DNA from: Erysipelotrichaceae bacterium
GTDB taxonomy: Bacteria > Bacillota_I > Bacilli_A > Erysipelotrichales > Coprobacillaceae
Reading direction: 5' to 3'
Assembly: GCA_021202205.1 (NCBI GenBank)
Contig: JAJQDJ010000121.1
Coordinates: 1 to 10,366 of the forward strand
DNA: 10,366 bases
A program made the position numbers and the translations under genes. Each line of letters begins with the position of its first letter. The stretch's first letter is position 1. Below the pieces are notes generated by a model. That model did no database searches. It had not been told where the DNA came from and saw only the letters and a program-made list of their open reading frames with translations. This document shows, piece by piece, positions 1 to 7,467 of this stretch.

Positions 1-49
1 GTAATTTCTTTATCACATCATCATAAAAATCCTGGTAGGGCAATGTCAT
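1..49 (-). CDS. Possible 5' end of a leftward gene running off the window
   Basis: Reading leftward from an ATG at 47-49, the frame stays open to the window edge for 16 codons (begins MTLPYQDFYDDVIKKL). A TATAAT-type -10 lies upstream on the same strand at 105-110. No Shine-Dalgarno sequence precedes the ATG, and 16 residues are too few to identify a family. If real it would be a cargo gene of the element that carries the integrase at 419. It may equally be a chance open stretch. Confidence 0.25.
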   Translation of the reverse strand, partial: MTLPYQDFYDDVIKKL

Positions 50-85
50 TAAGTTAAGATTTGGTGACATTGACTGGCATCGCCC
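38..85. repeat. Nested inverted repeats near left edge
   Basis: CAATGTCA at 41-48 is the reverse complement of TGACATTG at 65-72. Around it, GGGCAATG at 38-45 pairs imperfectly with CATCGCCC at 78-85. The structure sits at the start of the possible leftward ORF. It could be a regulatory hairpin, a protein-binding palindrome or part of a mobile-element end; nothing in the window decides between these. Confidence 0.35.
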
Positions 86-182
86 TTTTCATGATGACAT
101 ATGTATTATATCACAAAAGAAAAAGAAAAGATAGAGGCTCGTCTCTCTACCCTTCCCATTATCGTGATTTGCATTTGACATT

Positions 183-196
183 ATGTTCGATGTTCG
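183..196. repeat. Tandem heptamer ATGTTCG x2
   Basis: ATGTTCG occurs twice head to tail and is followed by ATGA, giving a short phased repeat in the non-coding stretch upstream of the integrase. Short direct repeats near integrase genes can be binding sites for the integrase or an excisionase, but two heptamers could also be chance. Confidence 0.3.
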
Positions 197-280
197 ATGA
201 TATGCTTTAATTATACTTATTCAATATGCAACTTAATTATATCTTATTTTCAATTAAAATCAAGCTATGAATATAATAAA

Positions 281-315
281 AAGACACATTCTGCCTGGAC
301 CGCAGAACATGTCTT
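281..315 (-). terminator. Leftward intrinsic terminator-like hairpin
   Basis: AAGACA-CA-TTCTGC (281-294) pairs with GCAGAA-CA-TGTCTT (302-315) around a 7-base loop. This gives 12 base pairs interrupted by a 2x2 internal loop. On the minus strand the stem is followed by TTTTATTATA, the usual terminator tail; on the plus strand no T-run follows. No leftward gene lies upstream of it, since the integrase reads the other way. It may end a short antisense or small RNA started near 380, or be left over from an earlier neighbour. Confidence 0.5.
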
Positions 316-355
316 GCGTTGAGAATCAATATAAAAATGTACCACACATCATTAA

Positions 356-383
356 TTGTTTATCAACCCTCCTTTTATATCAT
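356..383 (+). promoter_or_regulatory. Probable integrase promoter
   Basis: TTGTTT (356-361) and TATCAT (378-383) are spaced by 16 bases and lie about 35 bases before the integrase ATG. Both boxes are imperfect matches to the sigma-A consensus. CCTCCT at 367-372 is complementary to the ribosome site at 402-410, but transcription from this promoter would start downstream of it, so RBS masking would need a promoter further upstream. Confidence 0.35.
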
Positions 384-418
384 AACAAATGAAAATTTAA
401 TAGGAGGAGGTTTAAAAA

Positions 419-1516
419 ATGTCTGTACATAAAGACCCAAAAACCGGAAAATGGTACTACACGGGCAAGTATAGAGATCTTTCAGGAGAAAGACACGATT
501 ACAAGAAGAGAGGCTTTGATCGTCAAAGGGATGCGAAGGCTGCTGAAGAGGCTTTCCTGCTTAAGATAAAAGGTGGGAAAGGTAGAATAAAGATGAGTGC
601 TCTAGTTGAACTATATCAGCAGGATGCGACGACAGCTATTAAAGAATCAACGCGATGTCTGTATAAACATTACGAGGAATTATGCATCCTCCCATCATTT
701 GGAAACAAATTCATTGACGAGATAAAATCTCTTGATATAAGAAGATGGATCAATGATATTGCAGTCAATGGCATTAACGGGAGAATATATTGTGATTCAC
801 AAGTAGCTGCCTTTCTCCATCACCTTTCTGGCCTTTTTTCCTTTGCTGTTAATCATGAACTGTTATCATCCAATCCTTGCCAAGGTATCAAGCCACCAAA
901 GAACCCTAATGAAGTAAAAAAGAAAAAGGTCAGCGAAAGCAACTTCTGGGAAGTAGATGAATTCAATGAATTCATAGCAACTGTTGAAAATCAGGATCAT
1001 AAAGAAATATATGAGTTTCTGTTTCTTACTGGAGTCAGAATTGGAGAATTTGCGGCTCTTCAGTGGATGGACATAGATCTTGAAAACAAAAAACTGCATA
1101 TCACAAAGTCGTTGAGTGGTCGTACAAGCAAAATAACATCGCCTAAGACCGAAAATTCAATAAGAGTGATAGATATACCAAATCGATTAAATGAATCTTT
1201 GAAGGCAAGATATGAGCGATGTAAAAAGCTTGACGGATTCAATGATGATTATTATGTATTTGCTGATGTAAGGTGGCATCATTCGTCTACATACAGAAGA
1301 TGGTTTGATGCTGATGTTGAAAAATCTGGAGTCAGAAAAATAACAATACATGGATTAAGGCACTCGCACGCGTCATATCTTTTATCAAATCCAATGATGT
1401 CGGAAATTCTCTTTGCTGAAAGGTTAGGTCATACTGTTACAATGCTGAGAACCACATATGCTCATGTATATGAAAAACATCGTGCTTTAATGGTTGAATT
1501 TATAGACGAATTATAG
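419..1516 (+). CDS. Tyrosine recombinase / phage-type integrase
   Basis: This 365-residue enzyme should catalyse site-specific integration and excision of the element through a covalent 3'-phosphotyrosine intermediate. The N-terminus (about 1-50, with KWYYTGKYRD) resembles the arm-site DNA-binding domain of integrases. Residues about 55-165 are the helical core-binding domain. The catalytic domain follows, with Arg207 (TGVRIGE), Lys243 in the beta-hairpin, His311-x-x-Arg314 (HGLRH), His338 (LGH) and the nucleophile Tyr347 (TTYAHV). All catalytic residues are present and the length is normal, so it should be active. The start follows GGAGGAGG with 8 bases of spacing. Its base composition is visibly richer in G+C than the genes to the right, which suggests transfer. 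It stands alone, with no excisionase seen in the window. Confidence 0.95.
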   Translation: MSVHKDPKTGKWYYTGKYRDLSGERHDYKKRGFDRQRDAKAAEEAFLLKIKGGKGRIKMSALVELYQQDATTAIKESTRCLYKHYEELCILPSFGNKFIDEIKSLDIRRWINDIAVNGINGRIYCDSQVAAFLHHLSGLFSFAVNHELLSSNPCQGIKPPKNPNEVKKKKVSESNFWEVDEFNEFIATVENQDHKEIYEFLFLTGVRIGEFAALQWMDIDLENKKLHITKSLSGRTSKITSPKTENSIRVIDIPNRLNESLKARYERCKKLDGFNDDYYVFADVRWHHSSTYRRWFDADVEKSGVRKITIHGLRHSHASYLLSNPMMSEILFAERLGHTVTMLRTTYAHVYEKHRALMVEFIDEL

Positions 1517-1519
1517 ATG

Positions 1520-1539
1520 TGTCGTCCATTTGTCGTCCA
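1520..1539. repeat. Paired 9-base direct repeat after the integrase, candidate arm-type sites
   Basis: TGTCGTCCA occurs at 1520-1528 and again at 1531-1539, an 11-base (one helical turn) period, starting 3 bases after the integrase stop. Integrases of Gram-positive phages and integrative elements often have short direct repeats of this kind between the gene's 3' end and the attachment core. Function here is inferred from position and phasing. Confidence 0.5.
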
Positions 1540-1557
1540 ACATTTATTAAAAAATAA

Positions 1558-1586
1558 AAAAAGTGCCCATTTATAGAGCGCTTTTT
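1558..1586. terminator. Terminator between integrase and GH1 gene; candidate attachment region
   Basis: AAAAAGTGC (1558-1566) pairs with GCGCTTTTT (1578-1586) around an 11-base loop, including one T-G pair that is stable only in plus-strand RNA. T-rich tails lie on both sides. It therefore fits as terminator of the rightward integrase and, with one mismatch, of the leftward glycosidase that ends at 1592. Its position between the integrase end with its repeats and the chromosomal gene makes it a candidate place for the element's crossover site. Confidence 0.65.
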
Positions 1587-1591
1587 CTTTA

Positions 1592-3061
1592 CTAATCTAA
1601 ATCAGTACCTTGGCTAGCAATGACTTTCTTATACCAATCAAATGAATCTTTCTTGCTTCTTGAGAAGTCTCCAGTTCCATCATCATGTCTATCAACATAA
1701 ATGAAACCATAACGTTTAGCATATTGTCCAGTACCAGCAGATACTAAGTCAATTGGTCCCCAAGTTGTATAACCGATTAGAGGTACACCATCTTCTAATG
1801 CTTCACCCATTGCTCTAATATGTTCTCTGAAGTAATCAATTCTGTAACTATCATGAATAGATCCATCTTCTTCTACTTTATCAAATGCACCAAAACCATT
1901 TTCAACAATCATTAATGGTGTATGTGGATAACGATCATGTAACATATTTAATGTATAACGTAATCCATCAGGGTCAATTTGCCATCCCCAGTCAGATGCT
2001 TTCAAATATGGGTTCTTAGCACCTTTAGACATATTACCAGCAGTCATTTCGGCATTTTCATCAACTGTTACACAGTTAGACATATAATATGAGAATGTAT
2101 AGAAGTCAACAGTACCTTCTTTGATAATTGCTTTATCTTCTTCAGTAATATATGAAGTATCAATGTTATGTTCTTTGAAATATCTAAACATATATGTTGG
2201 ATATTCACCACGTACTTGGATATCACCACAGAAGTTATTCTTGAAGTTATCATCATTGTATGCAGCAAGAATATCTTTTGGATTAGGAGTCAATGGATAC
2301 AATGTAGTATGAGCAATCATGTTACCAATCATGAAATCAGGGTTAATCTTATGACCTTCAATAACAGCTTTTGCACTTGCTACAAATTCATTATGTAATG
2401 CTTCAAATGTTGTTTGTTCATTTGATTTTAATTGATCTAATGGAATTCTATGATCAGCATTTACATCTTCAGGATCCATAATACCTAAACCATATAAGTT
2501 ACCAATACCACCTTCACCCATGCAAGCAATATTGATTTCGTTAAATGTTAACCAATATTTAACTTTATCTTTATAACGTTTAAAGCAAGTAGTTGCATAT
2601 TTTACAAACATATCAATAACTCTTCTATCAGAGAATCCATTGTATTTTGTAACAATATTCCAAGGAATTTCATAGTGACATAAAGTAATTAATGGTTCCA
2701 TACCATGTTTCTTACATTCATCAATAACATCTTCATAGAAAGCTAAACCAGCTTCATTTGGTTCTTCATCATCACCATTAGGGAAAATACGACCCCAGTT
2801 AATAGAGAATCTAAATACTGTCCAACCCATTTCAGCAAATAAAGCAATATCTTCTTTATAGTGATGATAAAAATCAATTGCTTCATGGCTAGGATAGAAT
2901 GCATCAGGATCTGTCTTAGGTAAGAAAGTTCTTGGTGTATTAACATCTCCACCTAATAACATATCAGGTACTGATAACTTTTTACCATCTTCTAAATATG
3001 CTCCTTCACATTGGTTTGCAGCTACAGCTCCACCCCACAAAAAATCTTTTGGAAAACTCAT
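1592..3061 (-). CDS. 6-phospho-beta-glucosidase, glycoside hydrolase family 1
   Basis: This complete 489-residue GH1 TIM-barrel enzyme should hydrolyse phosphorylated beta-glucosides such as cellobiose-6-phosphate in the cytoplasm after PTS uptake. The acid/base Glu175 lies in TFNEIN and the nucleophile Glu387 in ENGFG. Near the C-terminus Ser441, Lys449 and Tyr451 (in LVSA...KRYGFIYVD) match the phosphate-binding set that separates 6-phospho-glycosidases from plain beta-glucosidases. An N-terminal FLWGGAVAANQCEGA block is typical of the family. The ATG follows AGGAGG (complement 3071-3076) with good spacing. No PTS permease or antiterminator gene is next to it in this window, so the sugar importer must lie elsewhere. 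Catabolite repression is suggested by a cre-like site just upstream. The exact sugar preference cannot be read from the sequence. Confidence 0.95.
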   Translation of the reverse strand: MSFPKDFLWGGAVAANQCEGAYLEDGKKLSVPDMLLGGDVNTPRTFLPKTDPDAFYPSHEAIDFYHHYKEDIALFAEMGWTVFRFSINWGRIFPNGDDEEPNEAGLAFYEDVIDECKKHGMEPLITLCHYEIPWNIVTKYNGFSDRRVIDMFVKYATTCFKRYKDKVKYWLTFNEINIACMGEGGIGNLYGLGIMDPEDVNADHRIPLDQLKSNEQTTFEALHNEFVASAKAVIEGHKINPDFMIGNMIAHTTLYPLTPNPKDILAAYNDDNFKNNFCGDIQVRGEYPTYMFRYFKEHNIDTSYITEEDKAIIKEGTVDFYTFSYYMSNCVTVDENAEMTAGNMSKGAKNPYLKASDWGWQIDPDGLRYTLNMLHDRYPHTPLMIVENGFGAFDKVEEDGSIHDSYRIDYFREHIRAMGEALEDGVPLIGYTTWGPIDLVSAGTGQYAKRYGFIYVDRHDDGTGDFSRSKKDSFDWYKKVIASQGTDLD

Positions 3062-3078
3062 TTCTATTTACCTCCTCT

Positions 3079-3092
3079 TGAAAGTGTTTTCA
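3079..3092. promoter_or_regulatory. cre-like catabolite repression site
   Basis: TGAAAACACTTTCA (minus strand) is a 14-base near-palindrome that differs from the CcpA cre pattern TGNAANCGNNNNCA at one base (A for G at the eighth position). It lies immediately upstream of the glycosidase ribosome site and downstream of the candidate -10, where bound CcpA would block elongation. A beta-glucoside gene is a typical CcpA target. Confidence 0.65.
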
Positions 3093-3099
3093 TTTTTTT

Positions 3100-3105
3100 A
3101 TTATA
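3100..3105 (-). promoter_or_regulatory. Candidate -10 box for the GH1 gene
   Basis: A perfect TATAAT is present on the minus strand 39 bases upstream of the start codon, just before the cre-like site. A second TATAAT lies a little further upstream. No good -35 is visible at standard spacing, so the promoter is either weak or activator-dependent. Confidence 0.4.
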
Positions 3106-3158
3106 CATCTTTTATTATAAATTGAGTATGAATTTACAGTATTTGAAATAGAAATTTT

Positions 3159-4261
3159 TTAATCAAACTCTTTCGCTACTTCTTTTAAATAACTCATAAT
3201 AGGTAAATGCTGAGGGCAGACACTTTCACATTGTCCACATTCGATGCATTGACTCGCAATATTATGGTCACCTTGACTATGCATTTTATAATAAGTCTTA
3301 TAACGAAGATCTGAACCATATGTTTTTGCACTATTGTAAGCTGTAAACAAATCAGGGATTTGAATATTCATTGGACATCCTGGTGTACAATAACGACATT
3401 TCGTACATGGAATTGTTGGGAATGACAAGACCTTTTGCGTGACTTTTTCAATCAATTGTTTTTCTTCTTCATTAATAGTTTGAAAATCTGTCATTGTTTG
3501 TAAGTTATCATTCATTTGTTCAACAGTTGACATGCCTGATAATATTGTCATAACACCATCTAATGAACCAATATAGCGTAGTGCCCATGAAGCCATGGAT
3601 TTATTTGGAGCATAGTTTTTATATGTTTTTTTCAATATCATCAGGAAAACTTGCTAGTGTACCACCTTTAATTGGTTCCATAACAACAATAGGTTTATGG
3701 TGTTTTTTAGCTATTTCATAATTTTTCTTTGATTGAACAACTTGGTTGTTCCAATCAAGATAATTGAGCTGTAATTGCACAAAATCAAATTCAGGATGAT
3801 TATTCAATATTTGATCTAATAGTTCAGCATCATCATGATAAGAAAACCCGATATATAATTTTACCTTGTCTTTTCATATCTTTTAAAAAATCAAAACATC
3901 CATATTTTTCATATGTTGGTAAATGCGTGGCATCAACACTATGTAACAGGTAAAAATCAAAATAATCAACACCACACAATGATAATGATTCATTAAATAT
4001 TCTTTCTACATCCTCTTTATTCTTTAATTTCCAGGCTGGTACTTTATCAGCTAACGTGAATGAATCTCTAGGATATTTTTCAACCAATGTTTTTCTTATC
4101 GCTTCTTCACTACCGGCATAAGCATAAGCTGTATCAAAATAATTAAAACCTGCTTTCATAAAGGCATCAACCATTGTTTGTACTTTATCTATTTGTATTG
4201 TTCCATTTTCATTTTTTGGTAATCTCATTAAACCGAAACCTAATTTTGAATCTGATAACAT
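3159..4261 (-). pseudogene. Aldo/keto reductase with C-terminal two [4Fe-4S] domain, double frameshift
   Basis: Three consecutive minus-strand frames together encode one protein of about 367 residues. The first (4261 down to about 3860) begins LGFGLMRLP and carries the AKR tetrad Asp43, Tyr48, Lys73 and His107. The second holds the later barrel strands (VQLQLNYLDW, VVMEPIKGG). The third holds WALRYI and two ferredoxin-like clusters, CTKCRYCTPGCP and CIECGQCESVCP. Frame 1 shifts near 3853-3865: restoring one AT unit in an AT repeat recovers GKIIYIGFSYHDD. Frame 2 shifts at an A7 run (3626-3632 complement): removing one A restores the frame. With both repairs the length is an exact multiple of three. 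The start is the ATG two bases after the stop of the dehydrogenase frame, with GGAGGA ahead. Intact, it would be a cytoplasmic redox enzyme. Sequencing error is the alternative explanation. Confidence 0.9.
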
Positions 4262-4263
4262 AT

Positions 4264-4344
4264 TTATCCTCCTATCGTCATTTGTATAATTTTTTCTAAA
4301 TCTTCTTTTGAAACAACATTCTTTGAAGCATAAGCATCAATTTC
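4264..4344 (-). pseudogene. In-frame C-terminal remnant of the dehydrogenase after the TAA
   Basis: The 26 codons after the TAA continue in the same frame as EIDAYASKNVVSKEDLEKII and end GG-stop at 4264-4266. The last two codons form the ribosome site of the aldo/keto reductase, whose ATG lies two bases further on. This tight join is what an intact, translationally coupled gene pair would show, so the TAA is most likely a recent nonsense mutation rather than the natural end. Confidence 0.75.
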
Positions 4345-5421
4345 TTACTGAAATTCCTCATATGAAGTAAAAGTATAACCCAATTCTTTCAAATTGCTTG
4401 CGATACATATAGATACAAAGAAATCCTGTAATCTCTTTCCACCTTCATAAGCTATTTCTTCACAAGATAAATCTTCATCAACGTTCATCACATTAATCGC
4501 AAACTGCTTAAACAATGATAAATTATCCTTATAACATACCATCATATATTTTGGAAATGTTAAAGCAATAGATTTTGAATAATTCAATCCTGTTTTCTTT
4601 TCAATCATATGCCCCAATGGTCCTGCTACCCAAGGTGCTTGTTTTCCTCTGCCTAATATTCTATTAGTTACAAGGGCACTCGCCCACATTAATTGACTTC
4701 TTGCATCATAATCTTGAGGATTGTCTTTTAATGTTTTTAATGATTCAATAACTGTTTTACAGATTGTTTCAATAAAACCATCCTGTATAGGTGTACAATT
4801 AGTATCACGAAAATATTGTTCTAAAGTTTGAATAATAATTGTGACACCATGATAAGCTGTTAAGCTAAATGGCACTGAATATGTTAATTCAGGATCTAAT
4901 ATGGAAAATGTTGGGTATGTCTTAACAAAAGAGCCAATATTACCATTAATACCATGATTATCAATTTCACTATTACCATCCATCTCACTACCACTACCTG
5001 CAATCGTTACAATAGCTCCAATAGGTAAAGCATCTAATCCATCCCACGATACTTTTCTTGATAACACATCCCATATATCAACATCATTTGCTGCTCCTAA
5101 TGCAATAGACTTCGCAATATCAATACAACATCCTCCACCAATACCAATAACCACATCAACTTGATTTTCTTTACACAAATCAATACCTTGATAAACATAT
5201 TCTAATAGTGATTCTCTTATATTCGATAACTCCACATATTGAATATTATTAGCTTCAAATTGTTGACTAATAGTATCATATAACCCACTTTCTTTAGTAC
5301 TTTTTCCACCATAAATCAATAATACATGGTTTCCATATTTTAATACTTTTTGACTCAACTTTTTAATAGAGCCTTTTCCAAAAATAATTCTTGTTGGATT
5401 TTGATATTCAAAATTAATCAT
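4345..5421 (-). CDS. Iron-type alcohol dehydrogenase homologue (YqhD/BdhA-like), prematurely stopped
   Basis: The protein belongs to the Fe-ADH superfamily (dehydroquinate synthase-like fold): FGKGSI at the N-terminus, the nucleotide-binding GIGGG block, and IAGSGSEMDGN in place of the usual TGSEMN motif. The start at 5421 (second ATG after AGGAGG) is preferred; ATG 5427 sits too close to the ribosome site. The frame stops at TAA 4345-4347 after 358 residues. Beyond it 26 more in-frame codons (to the stop at 4264-4266) look coding and would give the family's usual length of about 385. Numbered from 5421, the metal-binding Asp and His are replaced by Thr194 and Gln198, the first His of the second pair is kept (His271), the next family His is Lys275, and the second pair's other His is absent. 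The nucleotide loop reads GGGC where GGGS is usual. Activity as a metal alcohol dehydrogenase is doubtful. It likely shared a transcript with the aldo/keto reductase. Confidence 0.85.
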   Translation of the reverse strand: MINFEYQNPTRIIFGKGSIKKLSQKVLKYGNHVLLIYGGKSTKESGLYDTISQQFEANNIQYVELSNIRESLLEYVYQGIDLCKENQVDVVIGIGGGCCIDIAKSIALGAANDVDIWDVLSRKVSWDGLDALPIGAIVTIAGSGSEMDGNSEIDNHGINGNIGSFVKTYPTFSILDPELTYSVPFSLTAYHGVTIIIQTLEQYFRDTNCTPIQDGFIETICKTVIESLKTLKDNPQDYDARSQLMWASALVTNRILGRGKQAPWVAGPLGHMIEKKTGLNYSKSIALTFPKYMMVCYKDNLSLFKQFAINVMNVDEDLSCEEIAYEGGKRLQDFFVSICIASNLKELGYTFTSYEEFQ

Positions 5422-5459
5422 GCTCATACCTCCTGTGTTCAAATTATCATACGAGATAA

Positions 5460-5489
5460 ATAATGAAAATATTTTAAATTCATTATGAA
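5460..5489. promoter_or_regulatory. Palindromic candidate operator upstream of the dehydrogenase
   Basis: ATAATGAA (5460-5467) is the reverse complement of TTCATTAT (5479-5486), and TTCATTATGAA (5479-5489) is itself an 11-base palindrome. The set lies 39-68 bases before the preferred start, in the likely promoter region. It could bind a regulator of the dehydrogenase and reductase genes, but AT-rich palindromes arise easily by chance. Confidence 0.35.
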
Positions 5490-5541
5490 ATTAGGTTTAT
5501 ATTTTATTTCAATTTTTTCATAAAATTTGTAAACAGCATTT

Positions 5542-5575
5542 AAAAAATACTAGAGATTACGTATCTCTAGTATTT
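5542..5575 (-). terminator. Strong intrinsic terminator of the polymerase-yolD operon
   Basis: AAATACTAGAGAT (5545-5557) pairs perfectly over 13 bases with ATCTCTAGTATTT (5563-5575) around a 5-base loop. On the minus strand the stem is followed by a run of six T. The stem contains the last codons and the TAG stop of the YolD-like gene (5550-5552), so the terminator overlaps the coding end. Confidence 0.85.
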
Positions 5576-5966
5576 CATATATATCTTCTATTTTAATTTT
5601 TTGATTATTAGTCGTGATAATCACTTTTTCGTATTCATCAATCTTCTTAATAGAAATGATATCTGTTATATATGCTCCTCCTGTTTTGTATGCATCAGCA
5701 ACAAAGTATGTTAACTCTATTGTAAAATGAGCTTTTATTTTTCGTAGTTGTTGATTGATAATATGTTTTTGATCATCATCCAATATCTTTTTAGAAGAAA
5801 CATAACGTGCCGTTTCTAACACTGCTTCTTTGTGTCCTGTGAGTGCTGCAAAAGGGGCAAACTGGGCAGCTCTATCTAAAGTAGACATAGGAGGATGTTT
5901 TGTGGATTTTTGATAAGGTTGATTGATAATATCTGAATAATCATGAATATTTCTAAATGTTGCCAT
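5550..5966 (-). CDS. YolD-like family protein
   Basis: The 138-residue protein carries the YolD-family core at about residues 26-45 (PPMSTLDRAAQFAPFAALTG), and its length fits the family. YolD-like proteins are small, of uncertain biochemical role, and are repeatedly encoded next to UvrX/UmuC-type Y-family polymerases in Firmicutes; they have been proposed to act as their partners. Here the ATG shares one base with the polymerase stop (TAATG) and a GGAGG lies 12 bases ahead, so the two genes are translationally coupled. The gene is intact although the polymerase upstream of it is interrupted. It has no signal peptide or membrane segment. Confidence 0.85.
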   Translation of the reverse strand: MATFRNIHDYSDIINQPYQKSTKHPPMSTLDRAAQFAPFAALTGHKEAVLETARYVSSKKILDDDQKHIINQQLRKIKAHFTIELTYFVADAYKTGGAYITDIISIKKIDEYEKVIITTNNQKIKIEDIYEILEIRNL

Positions 5967-7456
5967 TATGCCTTATGACCTCCAATTGTTTCATTTCTTT
6001 CTTTAGCTTTGGCTCCTTCCTCAAAGTCTCTACCTTTTAATATCGCATTTTTACCAAATTTCTTTTTGATTTCTAATGTAGCTTCTTGAACACGTTTTTC
6101 TTTTTCTAGATCTATTTGTAATTGTTCTTCATAATCTTCTTCAAATTTAGAAAAGATATCAAACTGTTTAACTTGTGGTTTTAAATCAGCCATATCTTCA
6201 TTGATGACATTGGTTAGAGATATATTGATTTTTCTTATGGTTAGACCTTTATCAACTATACGATCATAAAGCTTTAATATATATTCTGTTAAGAGTTTAG
6301 AGGAAGATGTATACCTATCCAAGTTGGTTGTACCATGAGCATGTTTGGGTATTTTCCTACCATAACGATCCGTTGTAATTTCACCTTTGTAGTTAACGAC
6401 ATTTTCCTTATCATAGTTAATAGTTAGGACAATTTGTTTTGTGACTAAACGCTTTTCAACAAGATCCAAAGCTAATGAATCAATCATCTCTTTCACAACT
6501 ATTTTTGCTTTATCATAACTATATGGTGTACTTATACCAATGCTATTATGCTCAGGCTTATAAGACTTAATATCCGCAATCGTACAAGGCTCATAGCCCC
6601 ATGCATGATCAATCAATAATTCAGCATTCACCCCAAAAAGCTTATACAACAAGTCTTCATTATAATATTCCTTTTCACTTCCAACTGAACATTTCGCAAC
6701 ATCACCCATTGTATATAAACCTACTTTTTCTAGCTTATTAGCATAACCTTTACCAACTCTCCAAAAATCTGTAATAGGCTTATGATTTCAAAGATATTTT
6801 CGATATCTTTGTTCATCTAGTTGAGCTATTCTCACCCCATTTTTATCAGCTTTCAAATGTTTCGCCACAACATCCATCGCCACTTTACATAGATAAAGAT
6901 TTGTACCAATACCAGCAGTCGCTGTGATTTTAGTTTGTTGATAAATATCTTGAATAACCATTTGAACAATCTCTTTTGGTGTTTTGTGATACAATTGTAA
7001 ATAACCAGTTAGATCAACAAATATTTCATCAATAGAATAAACATGAATATCATCTGCTGAAAAATATTTTAAATATATCTCATAAATACGATTACTATAA
7101 TCTATATAATAAGCCATTCTTGGTGGTGCTACAATATATGTTAATTTAAGATTCTTATTTTTCATTAATTCATCATCATTATATGATTCATCAACAAATT
7201 GATGATATCTTGCTTGTTTTCTACGTTCATTATTGATTTCTGCAACCTTTTGTTCGACTTCATACAAACGTGCTCTCCCTGATATACCGTACTTTTTTAA
7301 TGATGGCGATACAGCTAAACATATTGTTTTAGAAGTTCGACTTTGATCCGCAACGACCAAATTTGTATTTAAAGCATCCAAATTTCTTTCATGACATTCT
7401 ACAGAGGCATAAAATGATTTTAAATCAATAGCTGCATATATTCTTCTCTTACTCAT
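5966..7456 (-). pseudogene. Y-family (UmuC/UvrX-type) DNA polymerase interrupted by an in-frame TGA
   Basis: One continuous frame of about 496 codons encodes a translesion polymerase, broken only by TGA at 6788-6790 (codon 223). Before the stop lie the palm and fingers: Asp11 in DLKSFYASVEC, and Asp143-Glu144 in YSIDEIFVDLT, the metal-binding catalytic residues. After it come NHKPITDFWRVGKG, the thumb and the little-finger domain, ending with KKFGKNAILKG and IGGHKA typical of the Firmicute family. The stop replaces what is normally a Trp (LW-x-H-x-P-x-T-D-F-W), so TGG to TGA is the simple explanation. The start at 7456 follows AAAGGAGG at 7 bases. No good ribosome site precedes the later ATG at 6709, so the C-terminal half is probably not made. 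I see no Firmicute-style LexA box upstream. The remaining N-terminal piece lacks the DNA-clamping domain and is probably inactive. Confidence 0.9.
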
Positions 7457-7467
7457 CTTATAACCTC

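Larger units (their letters stand above)
50..418. other. Non-coding stretch upstream of the integrase
   Basis: I see no convincing gene here on either strand. It holds the outer inverted-repeat arms (to 85), a tandem heptamer at 183-196, a leftward terminator-like hairpin at 281-315 and the probable integrase promoter at 356-383. No excisionase-like ORF was found, although many integrases of this kind have one just upstream. Confidence 0.6.

Noticed and set aside
364..412. Integrase ribosome site masked by an upstream CCTCCT
   Set aside because: The likely promoter starts transcription downstream of the CCTCCT, so the pairing would not form in that transcript; kept only as a remark.
866..1242. 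Minus-strand open frames inside the integrase gene
   Set aside because: They overlap a complete integrase with all catalytic residues, have no ribosome site and no family resemblance; they are shadows.
2068..2952. Several open frames on both strands within the GH1 gene
   Set aside because: All lie inside an intact glycosidase and show low-complexity composition without start signals.
6709..6711. Separate start for the C-terminal half of the polymerase
   Set aside because: The ATG lies well inside the conserved thumb region and lacks a good ribosome site; the frame is continuous with the N-terminal half apart from the TGA.
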